64,000 nt of DNA from positions 3,348,001 through 3,412,000 of the forward strand of contig NZ_JAGSYB010000001.1 of the NCBI RefSeq assembly GCF_025685415.1, in the 5' to 3' direction. The translations under genes and the position numbers were made by a program. Under the pieces are notes generated by a model. It worked only from the letters and a program-made list of their open reading frames with translations, was not told the DNA's origin and ran no database searches. How positions within the stretch are numbered: the first letter of the stretch is position 1; each line of letters starts with the position of its first letter. Of the stretch, positions 16,506 through 25,096 are shown piece after piece. The DNA comes from Terriglobus aquaticus. GTDB lineage: Bacteria; Acidobacteriota; Terriglobia; Terriglobales; Acidobacteriaceae.

Positions 16506-17057
16506 CTAGCGGGCCAGTTCGGCTTCGATGGCGACGGTGATTGGCTGCGCCAACGGCAACGTGTCGGGTGAGAAGCGGGCGACCACCTGCCCGGTGCGGC
16601 TGACGAGGAATTTCTCGAAGTTCCACAGCAGTTCGGGCTCGGCGTTGGGTTCCACACCGAACTCCACCAGGTGCTGACGCCAGGCGTGCTTGCCCTCACC
16701 AGCTGCGGTGGGCTGCTGCGCGATCAGTTCGGCGAACAGCGGATGCTTTTCGGGGCCGACGACCTGAATTTTCGAGAACATGGGAAAGCTGACGCCGAAG
16801 TTGCCTGTGCAGAACTTCTGGATTTCCTGGTCGGTGCCGGGCTCCTGCTGGCCGAAGTCGTTGGCCGGAAAGCCGAGTACATTGAAGCCGCGGTCTCCGT
16901 AGCGCTTCTGCAAATGTTCGAGGCCCTCGTACTGCTCCGTCAGACCACATTGGCTGGCAACGTTGACGACCAGCAGCACCTGTCCGCGAAAATCGGCCAT
17001 GGAGCCGACGCTGCCGTCGATGCGAGTGATCGGGATGGTGTAGATATCCAGAGGCAT
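16506..17057 (-). CDS. Glutathione/thioredoxin peroxidase
   Basis: A 183-residue cytoplasmic peroxidase of the GPx family. The peroxidatic site is NVASQCGLTEQY (Cys37, not selenocysteine). The other catalytic-tetrad motifs are GFPANDFGQQEPGT (Gln) and WNFEKFLV (Trp, Asn). A second Cys in QKFCTGNFGVSFP matches the position where bacterial enzymes often carry the thioredoxin-reacting resolving Cys. The enzyme therefore probably uses thioredoxin to reduce hydroperoxides. It is separated from thrS by the hairpin at 16462. Confidence 0.92.
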   Translation of the reverse strand: MPLDIYTIPITRIDGSVGSMADFRGQVLLVVNVASQCGLTEQYEGLEHLQKRYGDRGFNVLGFPANDFGQQEPGTDQEIQKFCTGNFGVSFPMFSKIQVVGPEKHPLFAELIAQQPTAAGEGKHAWRQHLVEFGVEPNAEPELLWNFEKFLVSRTGQVVARFSPDTLPLAQPITVAIEAELAR

Positions 17058-17198
17058 GGGGCTAGGATAGCGGCGACAGACCGGTGTTGAAGCGCAGAAG
17101 TGTTCAGCGAGGAAGAGCAGGGATCACAGGCCCCTGCCCTCTCACACTCAAAAACAGATGTGCCCCCGCTTCAGCGGAGTGAGGGATCGGGTGCTTGC

Positions 17199-17714
17199 CT
17201 ACGCGGCGATGGTGGACTTGCGGCGCTTCTTCTTGTAAGCGACAAGGTCGTCCTGCCAGGAGCCAAGGGCTGCCGCGAGAGGCGCATCTTCGCCCAGCGG
17301 AGCGAGCTTGCTGAGCCTGCGAATCGCTTCGCCAAAGCTCGAGGCCGGCTTGCCCGAATTCATCGTGGCGGAGGCGGTGCCGTCGAGCAGGGCAGTGTCG
17401 GTGGCCAGGCGGCTCTCCGCGGCAACCGTCTGGTTCGGTGCAAGCGTGACCTCGGTGCGCGGATCGACCCAGCCTTCGGGTCGCAAGCAGCGCGGCAGTT
17501 CGTGGTCGGCGTACTCCACTCCGTTTGCATGCAGAGTGCGTGCTGTCGAGATGAGGGCGTCGCGCTTGGTGACCAGCTTGCGAATCGCGGCGTCACGCAA
17601 GGCTTGGGTGTCGAACGCTTCGTGCTTGTTGAGGTGAACTAACTTGCGGTCGTACAGATCGATCTCGCGATGGAGATCGCGGAGGAAGTACTTATCTTGC
17701 ACAATGGTGCGCAT
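17199..17714 (-). CDS. Conserved-looking hypothetical protein
   Basis: A 171-residue soluble protein. ATG 17714 has AGGAG 9 nt upstream, which supports translation. The N-terminal half is helical and charged (DKYFLRDLHREIDLYDRKLVHL, then QALRDAAIRKLVTKRDALI). The middle is an Ala/Thr-rich linker, and the C-terminus is a short helix ending in the basic tail VAYKKKRRKSTIAA, which could touch nucleic acid. No family recognised. It lies upstream of a 141-bp non-coding gap and downstream of the cold-shock gene's terminator, so it is transcribed alone. Confidence 0.6.
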   Translation of the reverse strand: MRTIVQDKYFLRDLHREIDLYDRKLVHLNKHEAFDTQALRDAAIRKLVTKRDALISTARTLHANGVEYADHELPRCLRPEGWVDPRTEVTLAPNQTVAAESRLATDTALLDGTASATMNSGKPASSFGEAIRRLSKLAPLGEDAPLAAALGSWQDDLVAYKKKRRKSTIAA

Positions 17715-17863
17715 CTCTGGATGCTCCTGTGATGTGGCGGGAAAAGTAGCAGAAATGACTGCAGGCAGGCCGGCATGGATGAGTTCGGCCTGCGGATATG
17801 TAGTGAGATGCCGATTTCGCGGGACGCAACAGCACTCCCCGGAACTTTTTGTGCATGAAAAGA

Positions 17864-17893
17864 CACAGGGGCGGCCCGAAGGCCGCCCCTGTG
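17864..17893 (-). terminator. Intrinsic terminator of the cold-shock gene
   Basis: A perfect 13-bp stem CACAGGGGCGGCC/GGCCGCCCCTGTG with tetraloop CGAA. On the minus strand it is followed by TCTTTTC. It lies 32 nt after the csp stop codon, a textbook intrinsic terminator. Confidence 0.9.
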
Positions 17894-17924
17894 GTGATCC
17901 GTGTGTGAGCCGGAGGCCCGTTAA

Positions 17925-18125
17925 CTATGCTGCCTGGACGTTCTCAGCCTGCCAGCCCTTGGGTCCCTTGACCACGTTGAACTGGACGCGCTGACCTTCC
18001 TGCAAAGAGCGGAAGCCCTGTGCCTGGATGGCGGTGTGGTGGACGAATACGTCCTCACCGTTGTCGCGCGAGATAAAGCCGAAGCCCTTGGCATCGTTGA
18101 ACCACTTCACAGTACCCTGTTCCAT
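17925..18125 (-). CDS. cspA: Cold-shock domain protein (CspA family)
   Basis: A 66-residue single OB-fold RNA chaperone of exactly the usual length. It carries [16 protein letters not shown] (RNP1, KGFGFI) and [10 protein letters not shown] (RNP2). ATG 18125 has AGGGA about 6 nt upstream. It binds single-stranded RNA and DNA and melts secondary structure. A roughly 200-nt untranslated stretch separates it from the upstream gene, leaving room for a structured 5' leader. A strong terminator follows at 17864-17893. The gene symbol denotes the family; several paralogues usually exist per genome. Confidence 0.95.
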   Translation of the reverse strand: MEQGTVKWFNDAKGFGFISRDNGEDVFVHHTAIQAQGFRSLQEGQRVQFNVVKGPKGWQAENVQAA

Positions 18126-18333
18126 CGCGTTTCCCTGTCCTCAATTGAGTGCTTTGCAAGTTTTCGCTTCAAATCCAGTACGGCCTTTGCAAGTGCGTTT
18201 GGGCAGGGCTAGCAAATTACCAAGACTGATTCGAACGATTTCGCACAGCGTACCACAGAAGTAGCAGGGCGCGGTTGACAAATTTCGCTGGTACGGAGTC
18301 CAACGCGCGCCCGGGAACAGGATGAGAAAGCGA

Positions 18334-18591
18334 CTAGGCGGTACGCCGGCGAATGAGGTGGTACAGCGCCAGCAGGATCAGAGCGCCGATGACCGACATG
18401 ATGAAGCCGGCGGGCTGACCGGGCTGATACAGACCAATGGCCTGACCCAGGTAGCTGCCCACGAACGATCCGGCAATGCCGAGCAGGGCAGTGATGATGA
18501 AGCCGCCTGGATCCTTGCCGGGCATGAGGAGCTTGGCGACGACACCGATGATGAGGCCGATGATGAGCGTAACGATGATCCCGTGGTGCAT
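18334..18591 (-). CDS. GlsB/YeaQ/YmgE family membrane protein
   Basis: An 85-residue inner-membrane protein. ATG 18591 has AGGAG 8 nt upstream. Three hydrophobic helices with glycine zippers are visible: IIVTLIIGLIIGVVAKLLMPG, GGFIITALLGIAGSFVGSYLG and FIMSVIGALILLALYHLIRR. The KLLMPGKDPGGF turn is the family signature. These transglycosylase-associated or stress-induced proteins have no firmly established function. It follows the MFS gene on the same strand, with a 97-bp gap. Confidence 0.9.
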   Translation of the reverse strand: MHHGIIVTLIIGLIIGVVAKLLMPGKDPGGFIITALLGIAGSFVGSYLGQAIGLYQPGQPAGFIMSVIGALILLALYHLIRRRTA

Positions 18592-18688
18592 GGGCAGATC
18601 TCCTGGAGGAAAAGTCTTGCAACCAACCGCTGCGCAGATAAGAGGTGGAAACCTGTCGGGACGTTGGATTGCTCCAGGGCGGAACGCA

Positions 18689-19975
18689 TTATTCGAGGGC
18701 GATGGCCTTCGTTTCAGGCACCATGGCCAGCCCGGCAAGCGTGAGCACCGCGGAGCCGGTCAGGTACCAGCCAACCGACTGCAGGCCGTAGCGCTGCGCC
18801 AGCCAGGTGGCAATATACGGTGCCAGCGAGGCTCCGAGGATGCCGGCGAGCGAGAACGCGAGCGAGGCCCCGGTGTATCGGACGGCGGTCGGGAACAGTT
18901 CGCTGATGACGGTGCCCAGCGGGCCATAGGTAAGGCCCATCAGAGTTAGTCCGATGATCAGCATGGCTGCGGCCCCGGAGGTTCCATGCTGGAAAAGCGG
19001 AGCGAGAACAAAACCGAAAATGCCGATGGCGACGGTTACGGCGGCCATGACGCGGCGACGTCCGCGCTCAGCCAGGATGGCGCTAATGGGAATGGTTGCC
19101 GCGAAGAAAACCACTCCCAGTAGTTGCAACAGAAGAAAGGTTTCGCGCGGGATGTGCAGCGCGGTCGTACCCCAACTGAGCGAGAAGACGATCATCAAGT
19201 AGAACAGGACGAACGTGGCGAGCGCGACCAGAACGCCCGCAATCAGCGGTCGCGTGTGCGACCGGACCACGGAGAAGAACGGCACCTTCACCTGCTCATG
19301 CTGCGCCAGCGCCTTGCTGAAGGCCGGCGTCTCCGTGATGGTCTGGCGAACGTAGAGGCCCAGCAGAACGAGGATGGCGGAAGCAAGGAACGGCAGTCGC
19401 CATCCCCAGGCCAGGAACTTCGCGTTGGGCATGTTGTGGCTCAGCAGGAGAAAGACCGCGCCGGAGAGCGCGAAGCCGACTGGCGCTCCAAGCTGGGGGA
19501 ACATGCCGTACCAGGCGCGCTTGCCGGGTGGTGCGTTTTCCACTGCAAGCAGGACGGCGCCGCCCCACTCGCCACCCAGGCCAAGGCCCTGGCCGAAACG
19601 GAACAGCGCCAGCAGAAGAGGCGCGGCAAGGCCGATGGTGGGGTAGCCCGGAAGGCAGCCGATGAGCACGGTGGACAGGCCCATGGTGCCGAGCGCAAGA
19701 ACCAGCGTCACCTTGCGGCCGACGCGGTCGCCGAAATGTCCGAAGAGCGCGGAGCCGATGGGCCGCGCGATGAACGCGACGCCGAACGTGGCGAAGCTGA
19801 GCAGCACCTGCGTCGCGGGGTCGCTCTTCGGGAAGAAGAGGCTCGGAAAGATGAGCACCGCGGCTGTGGCGTAGATGTAGAAGTCGAAGAACTCGATCGC
19901 GGTGCCGATGAGGGAGGCGAACAGGACCTGCGCGGGCCGGTTAATGGGCCGGGCGTTCAGTTGAGCTTCGTGCAT
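18689..19975 (-). CDS. MFS transporter, metabolite:H+ symporter family
   Basis: A 428-residue, 12-helix inner-membrane transporter of the MHS type (ProP/ShiA/KgtP relatives). Landmarks are LIGTAIEFFDFYIYATAA in helix 1, FGVAFIARPIGSALFGHFGDRVGRK through loop 2-3, and FRFGQGLGLGGEWGGAVLLAVENAPPGKR in helix 4. Likely substrates are organic acids or osmolytes; the sequence does not decide. ATG 19975 begins MHEAQL. An in-frame ATG at 19990, five codons earlier, has GGGAG but only 2-3 nt from the start, so either may be used. Neighbours give no substrate hint. Confidence 0.85.
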   Translation of the reverse strand: MHEAQLNARPINRPAQVLFASLIGTAIEFFDFYIYATAAVLIFPSLFFPKSDPATQVLLSFATFGVAFIARPIGSALFGHFGDRVGRKVTLVLALGTMGLSTVLIGCLPGYPTIGLAAPLLLALFRFGQGLGLGGEWGGAVLLAVENAPPGKRAWYGMFPQLGAPVGFALSGAVFLLLSHNMPNAKFLAWGWRLPFLASAILVLLGLYVRQTITETPAFSKALAQHEQVKVPFFSVVRSHTRPLIAGVLVALATFVLFYLMIVFSLSWGTTALHIPRETFLLLQLLGVVFFAATIPISAILAERGRRRVMAAVTVAIGIFGFVLAPLFQHGTSGAAAMLIIGLTLMGLTYGPLGTVISELFPTAVRYTGASLAFSLAGILGASLAPYIATWLAQRYGLQSVGWYLTGSAVLTLAGLAMVPETKAIALE

Positions 19976-20131
19976 AGGGTATCTTCGCATCGCTCCCGTG
20001 CTGCGCTGCGGGCAGATGTGAAAAGCGGGCGGCCGCAGAGGATTTTTCGTTGCTTTCAGGTTCCGGCGATGGCATGCTCCGAGTGCGCGACGGGCGCATG
20101 AGCGTCATTACGCTGCATCCGTGGAGGACCG

Positions 20132-20794
20132 ATGAGACTCAGGATTGTATTGCCCGCACTGACTGGATGTCTCCTCGTCTGCGGTGCGACGGCATACGGG
20201 CAGCAGTCGCAGGGGCTTGTCAGTTGCAAGCCTGCCAGTCAGAAGACGGGTGACGTAGGCTGTTGGATCCTGACGAACTTCCCGGTCGGCACACCTGCTG
20301 GCCCGGTCTACTGGACGTTGGACACGTTCCCCTCGAGAGACATTGCCGAGCAGGCAAGGGGGCCGCAGTCGGTAGTCCTCGAGTCGCTTGGCAAAGTATG
20401 GCTCTCGACGGTAGGCGACCGGCCCAAAGAGGTGCCTGGTGGCACTCGAGTTACGGTGGTGGGACCGCTCACTGTGCGACCTGGTGTGTCGTATGCCGCG
20501 CAAGTGATGGAAGCCACGCTGCAGCCCGGGATGGTGAGTAAGACGCACCTCCATTCCGGCGTCGAGGCGTTCTATACCGAAAGCGGCGCGTCTTGCCTGG
20601 AAACTCCCGCAGGTAAGCAGATCGGGAAAAAGGGCTCAGACATCGTCGTTCCTGAGGGCGTGCCAATGGAGCTGACCGCGGTTGGGCCAGACACACGCCG
20701 CGGGCTCATCCTGATCCTGCACGACGCGTCGAAGCCGCCCACGACGCTCGTCGACGATTGGAAGTCCAAGCACCTGTGCGCAGCCGAGAAATAG
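20132..20794 (+). CDS. Exported cupin-domain protein
   Basis: A 220-residue protein. The first 23 residues are a signal peptide (MRLRIVLPALTGCLLVCGATAYGQ). The C-terminal half is a cupin: YAAQVMEATLQPGMVSKTHLHSG carries the His cluster, and SDIVVPEGVPMELTAVG the second box. The first half (KTGDVGCWILTNFPVG and following) is also beta-rich and may be a second, metal-free cupin. Two Cys pairs in the mature part could form disulfides in the periplasm. Substrate unknown. It is convergent with the GH31 gene. Confidence 0.72.
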   Translation: MRLRIVLPALTGCLLVCGATAYGQQSQGLVSCKPASQKTGDVGCWILTNFPVGTPAGPVYWTLDTFPSRDIAEQARGPQSVVLESLGKVWLSTVGDRPKEVPGGTRVTVVGPLTVRPGVSYAAQVMEATLQPGMVSKTHLHSGVEAFYTESGASCLETPAGKQIGKKGSDIVVPEGVPMELTAVGPDTRRGLILILHDASKPPTTLVDDWKSKHLCAAEK

Positions 20795-20908
20795 ACCGTT
20801 CGAAGCATTGGTGGGACGGCGCGCTCTCCTGCGCCGGACTGACGCTGATCTACGGCCCGGCTCGGTCGCTGGTACACGCTCGAGCCGTCGTGGCCCGGAA
20901 GTAGAACT

Positions 20909-20930
20909 GCGCCGGCTGGCTTGCCGGCGC
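20909..20930. terminator. Hairpin between convergent genes
   Basis: A perfect 8-bp GC stem GCGCCGGC/GCCGGCGC with a 6-nt loop lies just before the GH31 stop codon at 20938. No T-run is present, so efficiency is uncertain. Confidence 0.5.
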
Positions 20931-20937
20931 GCGGATG

Positions 20938-23466
20938 TCAGCGCAGGACGACCTCCACCGCGGTGGTGGATCGGGGCACCTGAACGCCGGCGCGATCGTC
21001 CACCGTGGACAGCGTAGCGGTCTTGCCAGCGACCGTCGCCGACGTCGGCCGCAGGCCAATGACCTCGACGCGGTATTGCTTCCACCACGGATTGAACTTG
21101 CCTTCCGGAGCGGCGATGTGGACCGTTACGGCGCCGTCGGGAGCGGTGGAGCAGGTGAAGCGTACGCGGCTGTATTGTCCGCGTTGGTAGTTCAGCGTGT
21201 GACCGTCGTCGGTGTAGACCTCACCTTCGCAGGGTTCCGTGGTGCCGGTGCTGGATTGCGGAGCGGGTGGGAAGACGCGCAGAGTGAGCGGGCCGTCGGG
21301 TGTCTCCTGCGTGCTCTGCACCAGCGGAGCGACCGGCAGAATGGAGCCGCCACGCACAAAGACAGGCAGCTCTTCCAGCGTCGGCTTCACCATAAACGGC
21401 TTTTGCTCGACGACCTTGTCGCGCTGCTCCAGGTCAATCGCGGCGTTGTTCGACCGGCGCACGATCTGCTCGCCGGTCCAGTAGTTGTACCAGGTGCCCG
21501 CGGGCAGATCGACGCTGTAGTCGGCCACCTCCTCGGGCGAGGGGTTGGGCGCGATCAGCAGGTGCGAGCCCAGCAGGAAATTGGCGCCGCCCGTGTCCAT
21601 GGGCGAGCCGTCGGCGTTCGCGTGCGGGAACTCCAGGAACATGGGCCGGGTTATCGGCAGGCCGGTGCGCGAACCTTCCTCAGCGACCGTGTACAGGTAC
21701 GGCATCAGGCGGTAACGCTCCTCGATGTAGCGGCGGCGGATGGCCTCCTGTTCCGGGCCGTCGACCCACACCTCGTGCATGCGTGTGCCTTTGGCGGAGT
21801 GGTCGCGATCGATCGGCTGAAACGCGGCGTATTCCAGCCATTTAGTCAGCAGCGCGGGCGAGGGGGAACCGGCGAAACCGCCCACATCCGCACCGGCCAT
21901 GCTGAAGCCGCTGAGGCCAAGGTTGGTCAACTGCGGCACCGTCATGCGCAGGTGGTTCCAGGTGGCGGAGTTGTCGCCGGTCCAGGTCACGGCGTAGCGC
22001 TGGCCGCCCGCATAGCTTGCGCGTGTCATCGTGAAGGGCCGCTCGTTGGGCCGGAACTGCAACTGGCCCTCGTACGTGCCGCGCGTCTGCTGCATGCCGT
22101 ACACGTTGTGGATCTCAAGATGCGTTGCGGTGCGCCTGGCGAAGCCGGCCTCGCCCGGGCCCTGCGCGTCGATGCGATGCCGCACCGTGTCGGGCATGGT
22201 CTTGCCCGGCACGTTGAAGACGCTGGGCTCGTTCATGTCGTTCCAGAAACCGGCGATGCCCATCGCGGTGAAGTTTTTGTAGAGGCCGGCCCACCACTTG
22301 CGCGAACTCGCCTGTGTGAAGTCGGGAAAGTTGGACGGACCGGGCCACACGTCGCCGACGAACTCCGTGCCGTCGGGGTTGTGCACGAAATGGTCACCGG
22401 CATGGCCGGAATCGTAGGGCGCGTAGCCCACGTTGGGCTGGTGCGCCACGTGCAGATCGGTAATGACGATCAGCTTGAACTGCTGCGCCGCAAGATCTTT
22501 CACCAGGCCGGGGAAGTTGGGATAGTTCTGCTCGTCAATGGTGAACGGCCAGTTCTTGTGTTGAAAGTCGATGTCGAGCCAGAGGACGTCAGTGGGGATC
22601 TTGTCTTTGCGCGAACGGTCGGCGATCTCGCGCAGTTGTGATTCGGGGAAGTAGCTGTAGCGCGACTGCTGGAAGCCGAGCGACCAGAGCGGCGGCAGCG
22701 GCGTGGGACCCGTCAGCCAACGCCAGGTGCTCATCACCTCTTTCGGATCGGGGCCGTACATCAGGTAGTAGTCCACCGGTCCGCCCAGCGCGGCCATGGT
22801 GTAGCGGTTCAGGTCGGCGCGACCGAAGTCGAAGTTGGTGCGAAAGGTGTTGTCGAGGAAGACGCCAAGGGTGCGACCCTGCTTCACGTCGAGGAAGAAC
22901 GGGATGTCCTTGTAGATCGGGTCGGTCGACTCCTGGAAGCCGAAGGCGTCGGTGTTCCACATGGTGAACATTTGGCCGCCACGGTCGAGCGGTCCCGGCT
23001 TGTCGCCCAGGCCGAAGAAGTGATCGTCAAAGGTGCGGGCCTTCGCAATGGTGAAGCGGTCGCCATCCCAGGCGAGCGGTGCGGCGTCCTGCTGCAGCAC
23101 ATGGCCCTGCAGGTCGCTTACGGTCAGGCGAAGCTGCGGGTCGATGCGGACTTGCAGCGCCTTTGTCGTGAAGCCGGCGGCGGTGCTGGTCACGGCAACA
23201 TGAGCGGTGCGCGCTTCGGGCAGCACGGCCCAGCTCGCGTCTTCCGGGGTGGCCGTGCGCCAGGCTCGAACGCGCAAGACGTCATCGCGCAGCGCCGTCA
23301 CCTGCAGCGTGGTGCCTTTGGCTGTGGCGGTAATCCCGCTGGCGCTTGCGGAGCGTTGCTGGGCGGAAATGCAGGTGGCGGAGAGAGCAAGCGTGGTGAC
23401 AAGGGCAAAGCGTGAGATGGTCGGCACGGTGTAGCCACTCTGCCTGATGCGGCGGAGCCAGCGCAA
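20938..23466 (-). CDS. Secreted GH31 family glycosidase (alpha-glucosidase/alpha-xylosidase type)
   Basis: An 842-residue enzyme with a signal peptide of about 35 residues (ending CISAQQ). An N-terminal beta-sandwich includes FFGLGDKPGPLDRGG. The TIM barrel has DVLWLDIDFQ, and GFWNDMNEPSVF with nucleophile D410. It also has RYAVTWTGDNSATW with acid/base D498, GFSMAGADVGGF and EYAAFQPIDRDHS. C-terminal beta domains follow, with WYNYWTG and LPVFVRGGSILP. The motif set fits alpha-glucosidases acting on maltose- or nigerose-type linkages; xylosidase specificity cannot be excluded. It is the last gene of a minus-strand run, 30 bp after the exported isomerase-like gene, which suggests a shared sugar substrate. 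Confidence 0.93.
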   Translation of the reverse strand: MRWLRRIRQSGYTVPTISRFALVTTLALSATCISAQQRSASASGITATAKGTTLQVTALRDDVLRVRAWRTATPEDASWAVLPEARTAHVAVTSTAAGFTTKALQVRIDPQLRLTVSDLQGHVLQQDAAPLAWDGDRFTIAKARTFDDHFFGLGDKPGPLDRGGQMFTMWNTDAFGFQESTDPIYKDIPFFLDVKQGRTLGVFLDNTFRTNFDFGRADLNRYTMAALGGPVDYYLMYGPDPKEVMSTWRWLTGPTPLPPLWSLGFQQSRYSYFPESQLREIADRSRKDKIPTDVLWLDIDFQHKNWPFTIDEQNYPNFPGLVKDLAAQQFKLIVITDLHVAHQPNVGYAPYDSGHAGDHFVHNPDGTEFVGDVWPGPSNFPDFTQASSRKWWAGLYKNFTAMGIAGFWNDMNEPSVFNVPGKTMPDTVRHRIDAQGPGEAGFARRTATHLEIHNVYGMQQTRGTYEGQLQFRPNERPFTMTRASYAGGQRYAVTWTGDNSATWNHLRMTVPQLTNLGLSGFSMAGADVGGFAGSPSPALLTKWLEYAAFQPIDRDHSAKGTRMHEVWVDGPEQEAIRRRYIEERYRLMPYLYTVAEEGSRTGLPITRPMFLEFPHANADGSPMDTGGANFLLGSHLLIAPNPSPEEVADYSVDLPAGTWYNYWTGEQIVRRSNNAAIDLEQRDKVVEQKPFMVKPTLEELPVFVRGGSILPVAPLVQSTQETPDGPLTLRVFPPAPQSSTGTTEPCEGEVYTDDGHTLNYQRGQYSRVRFTCSTAPDGAVTVHIAAPEGKFNPWWKQYRVEVIGLRPTSATVAGKTATLSTVDDRAGVQVPRSTTAVEVVLR

Positions 23467-23496
23467 GCGTTTGTGCCGCTTTTCTTCACCGCACAG

Positions 23497-24387
23497 TCAG
23501 GCGGACCGCATGGCGCGGATCGCTTCTTCGCGGGCCTGCTTCAGTTCGGCAACGGGGTCGCCTACGGGCAGGAACTCCATGCAGATGACGCCGCTGTAGT
23601 GGATCTCCGCGAGCTTGCGGTACAGGTTCGCGAAATTGATTTCGCCGGTGCCGGGCCGGTGGCGCCCGGGCACGTCTGCAATGTGCACCAGGCCGACCAG
23701 GTCGATGTTCTTCTCCAAGCTCTCCAGCAGGTTGCCAGCCTGTCGCTGCTCGTGGAAGAAGTCATAGAGCACGCGAATGCGCGGGCTGCCCACGGCGCGG
23801 ATGATATGGAATGCTTCGACCACGCTGGTGACCGCCTCTTCCTTGTGCTCAAGCAGGTCAATAGGTTCCAGCACCAGGTTGAAGTTTGCGGGTTCCAGGA
23901 CGTCGGCGGCGTACTTCAGTGTGTCGACGATGGCGGCACGCTGCTGCTGTGGCGTCTGCCCCGCAACGCGGTTGTACGCGGTGTAGATGAACTGCGAACA
24001 GCCGAGCCGCTGCGCTCCCGGAATGGCGCGCAGCAGGTCGTCGCGCAGGGCTTTGCGTTGCGTGACGTCGGCAAGAGCGTTGCGACCGGGCACGGCGCTG
24101 TCCACCGCGATGCCGAGCCGCTGCTGCGCGGCAAGATTGCTGCGCCACTCCTCCTCGGTCCAATGTTCGTACTCGTTCAGCAGTTCCAGGCCCTGATACC
24201 CGGCGTCCGAAGCGATGTGTAGCTGCCGCTGGAAGCTGGGGTGGTCTGGCAGCGTCCACGCCATAATGGAGAAGCGATTGGCGCGTGGTTGCGGTTGCTC
24301 GGCAGCGGCGATCGGCAGCGGAAGAGGCGGAAGCATCGCGGCCACTGTAGCGGCCAGAGACGTCCGTGCAAAGTCCCGACGATTCAT
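23497..24387 (-). CDS. Exported hydroxypyruvate-isomerase-like TIM-barrel protein
   Basis: A 296-residue protein of the AP-endonuclease-2/Hyi fold. The start has a twin-arginine motif (MNRRDFARTSLAATVAAML) with a hydrophobic stretch, so it is exported folded, perhaps with metal bound. Motifs are GYQGLELLNEYEHW, VLEPIDLL (metal Glu), RVLYDFFHEQR, HIADVPGRHRPGTGEINF (the Hyi signature) and GVICMEFLP. The family isomerises hydroxypyruvate/tartronate semialdehyde or epimerises ketoses in the cytoplasm. The exported form is common in sugar-degrading acidobacteria and planctomycetes and its substrate is unknown. It lies between a lipoprotein gene (15 bp) and GH31 (30 bp), probably in one operon. 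Confidence 0.82.
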   Translation of the reverse strand: MNRRDFARTSLAATVAAMLPPLPLPIAAAEQPQPRANRFSIMAWTLPDHPSFQRQLHIASDAGYQGLELLNEYEHWTEEEWRSNLAAQQRLGIAVDSAVPGRNALADVTQRKALRDDLLRAIPGAQRLGCSQFIYTAYNRVAGQTPQQQRAAIVDTLKYAADVLEPANFNLVLEPIDLLEHKEEAVTSVVEAFHIIRAVGSPRIRVLYDFFHEQRQAGNLLESLEKNIDLVGLVHIADVPGRHRPGTGEINFANLYRKLAEIHYSGVICMEFLPVGDPVAELKQAREEAIRAMRSA

Positions 24388-24402
24388 GCAAGCTCCGATG
24401 CG

Positions 24403-25029
24403 CTACGGCTTGGGGCCGGTGCCATAGCGTTGCAGGTCGTAGTGGGCGCCTTTGCTGCGCTCGCCGCACATCTGCCCGGCCAGCGGCGTGTGCGCACTGC
24501 CCTCGCGAAGCGCGAGCGTGACGCCGGTGAGCTTGTAGCAAAGATTGTCTTGGAACACGGAACCGCTCACCCACCGCGCGCTGGTGGTGACCGACTGTTT
24601 CGGCTGCAGCACAATGGGCAGGACCACGGGACCGGGGTGCATGAACTTCGCGCCAGCGAGATCGGCGTCGGCCTTGACGGGCCCGTTGGCGTCGAGAAAG
24701 GTGAGCTGCGGCAGGCCCGGGATGCTGCAGGCGTTGCGACTCTTGTTGGTAAGCGTCAGGTAGGTGCCGCTGTGGCTCATGCCGTTGAAGTCGGCGTTAC
24801 TGTCGCCGGGCTTCAGGACGACGTCGCGTGCCGTACAGGCAATGGCGCCGGTGCCCTCGTTCGCCTGTGGCGGCGTGGCGCTCGCAGCAGATGCCGAATC
24901 GGTGAAGCTGGAACGCTGTGCAGCAGATGCTGAAGTCGAACTGGCGCCGGTCGCACCCTTGGTCGAGCAGCCGACCGTGGTCAACACCAGCACCGCAACA
25001 GGACCGAGGAAAAGCGGACGTCCGAGCAT
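24403..25029 (-). CDS. DUF4232-type lipoprotein
   Basis: A 208-residue lipoprotein. The start at 25029 is chosen because it opens a lipoprotein signal (MLGRPLFLGPVAVLVLTTVGCS, lipobox TVGC). A Ser/Ala-rich linker follows (about 24-60), then a beta-sandwich resembling DUF4232: YLTLTNKSRNACSIPGLPQLTFLDANG, VLQPKQSVTTSARWVSG and a Cys pair that may be disulfide-bonded. Function unknown; such domains occur in secreted proteins. GGAGG lies about 12 nt upstream, rather far. It sits between dnaB (67 bp) and the exported isomerase (15 bp) on the same strand. Confidence 0.72.
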   Translation of the reverse strand: MLGRPLFLGPVAVLVLTTVGCSTKGATGASSTSASAAQRSSFTDSASAASATPPQANEGTGAIACTARDVVLKPGDSNADFNGMSHSGTYLTLTNKSRNACSIPGLPQLTFLDANGPVKADADLAGAKFMHPGPVVLPIVLQPKQSVTTSARWVSGSVFQDNLCYKLTGVTLALREGSAHTPLAGQMCGERSKGAHYDLQRYGTGPKP

Positions 25030-25096
25030 GCAAATGGGATGATCCTCCGGTGTGCGAGGAAGCTCAAAGATCCCAAAGGCGGCGGGCAATCTACGC

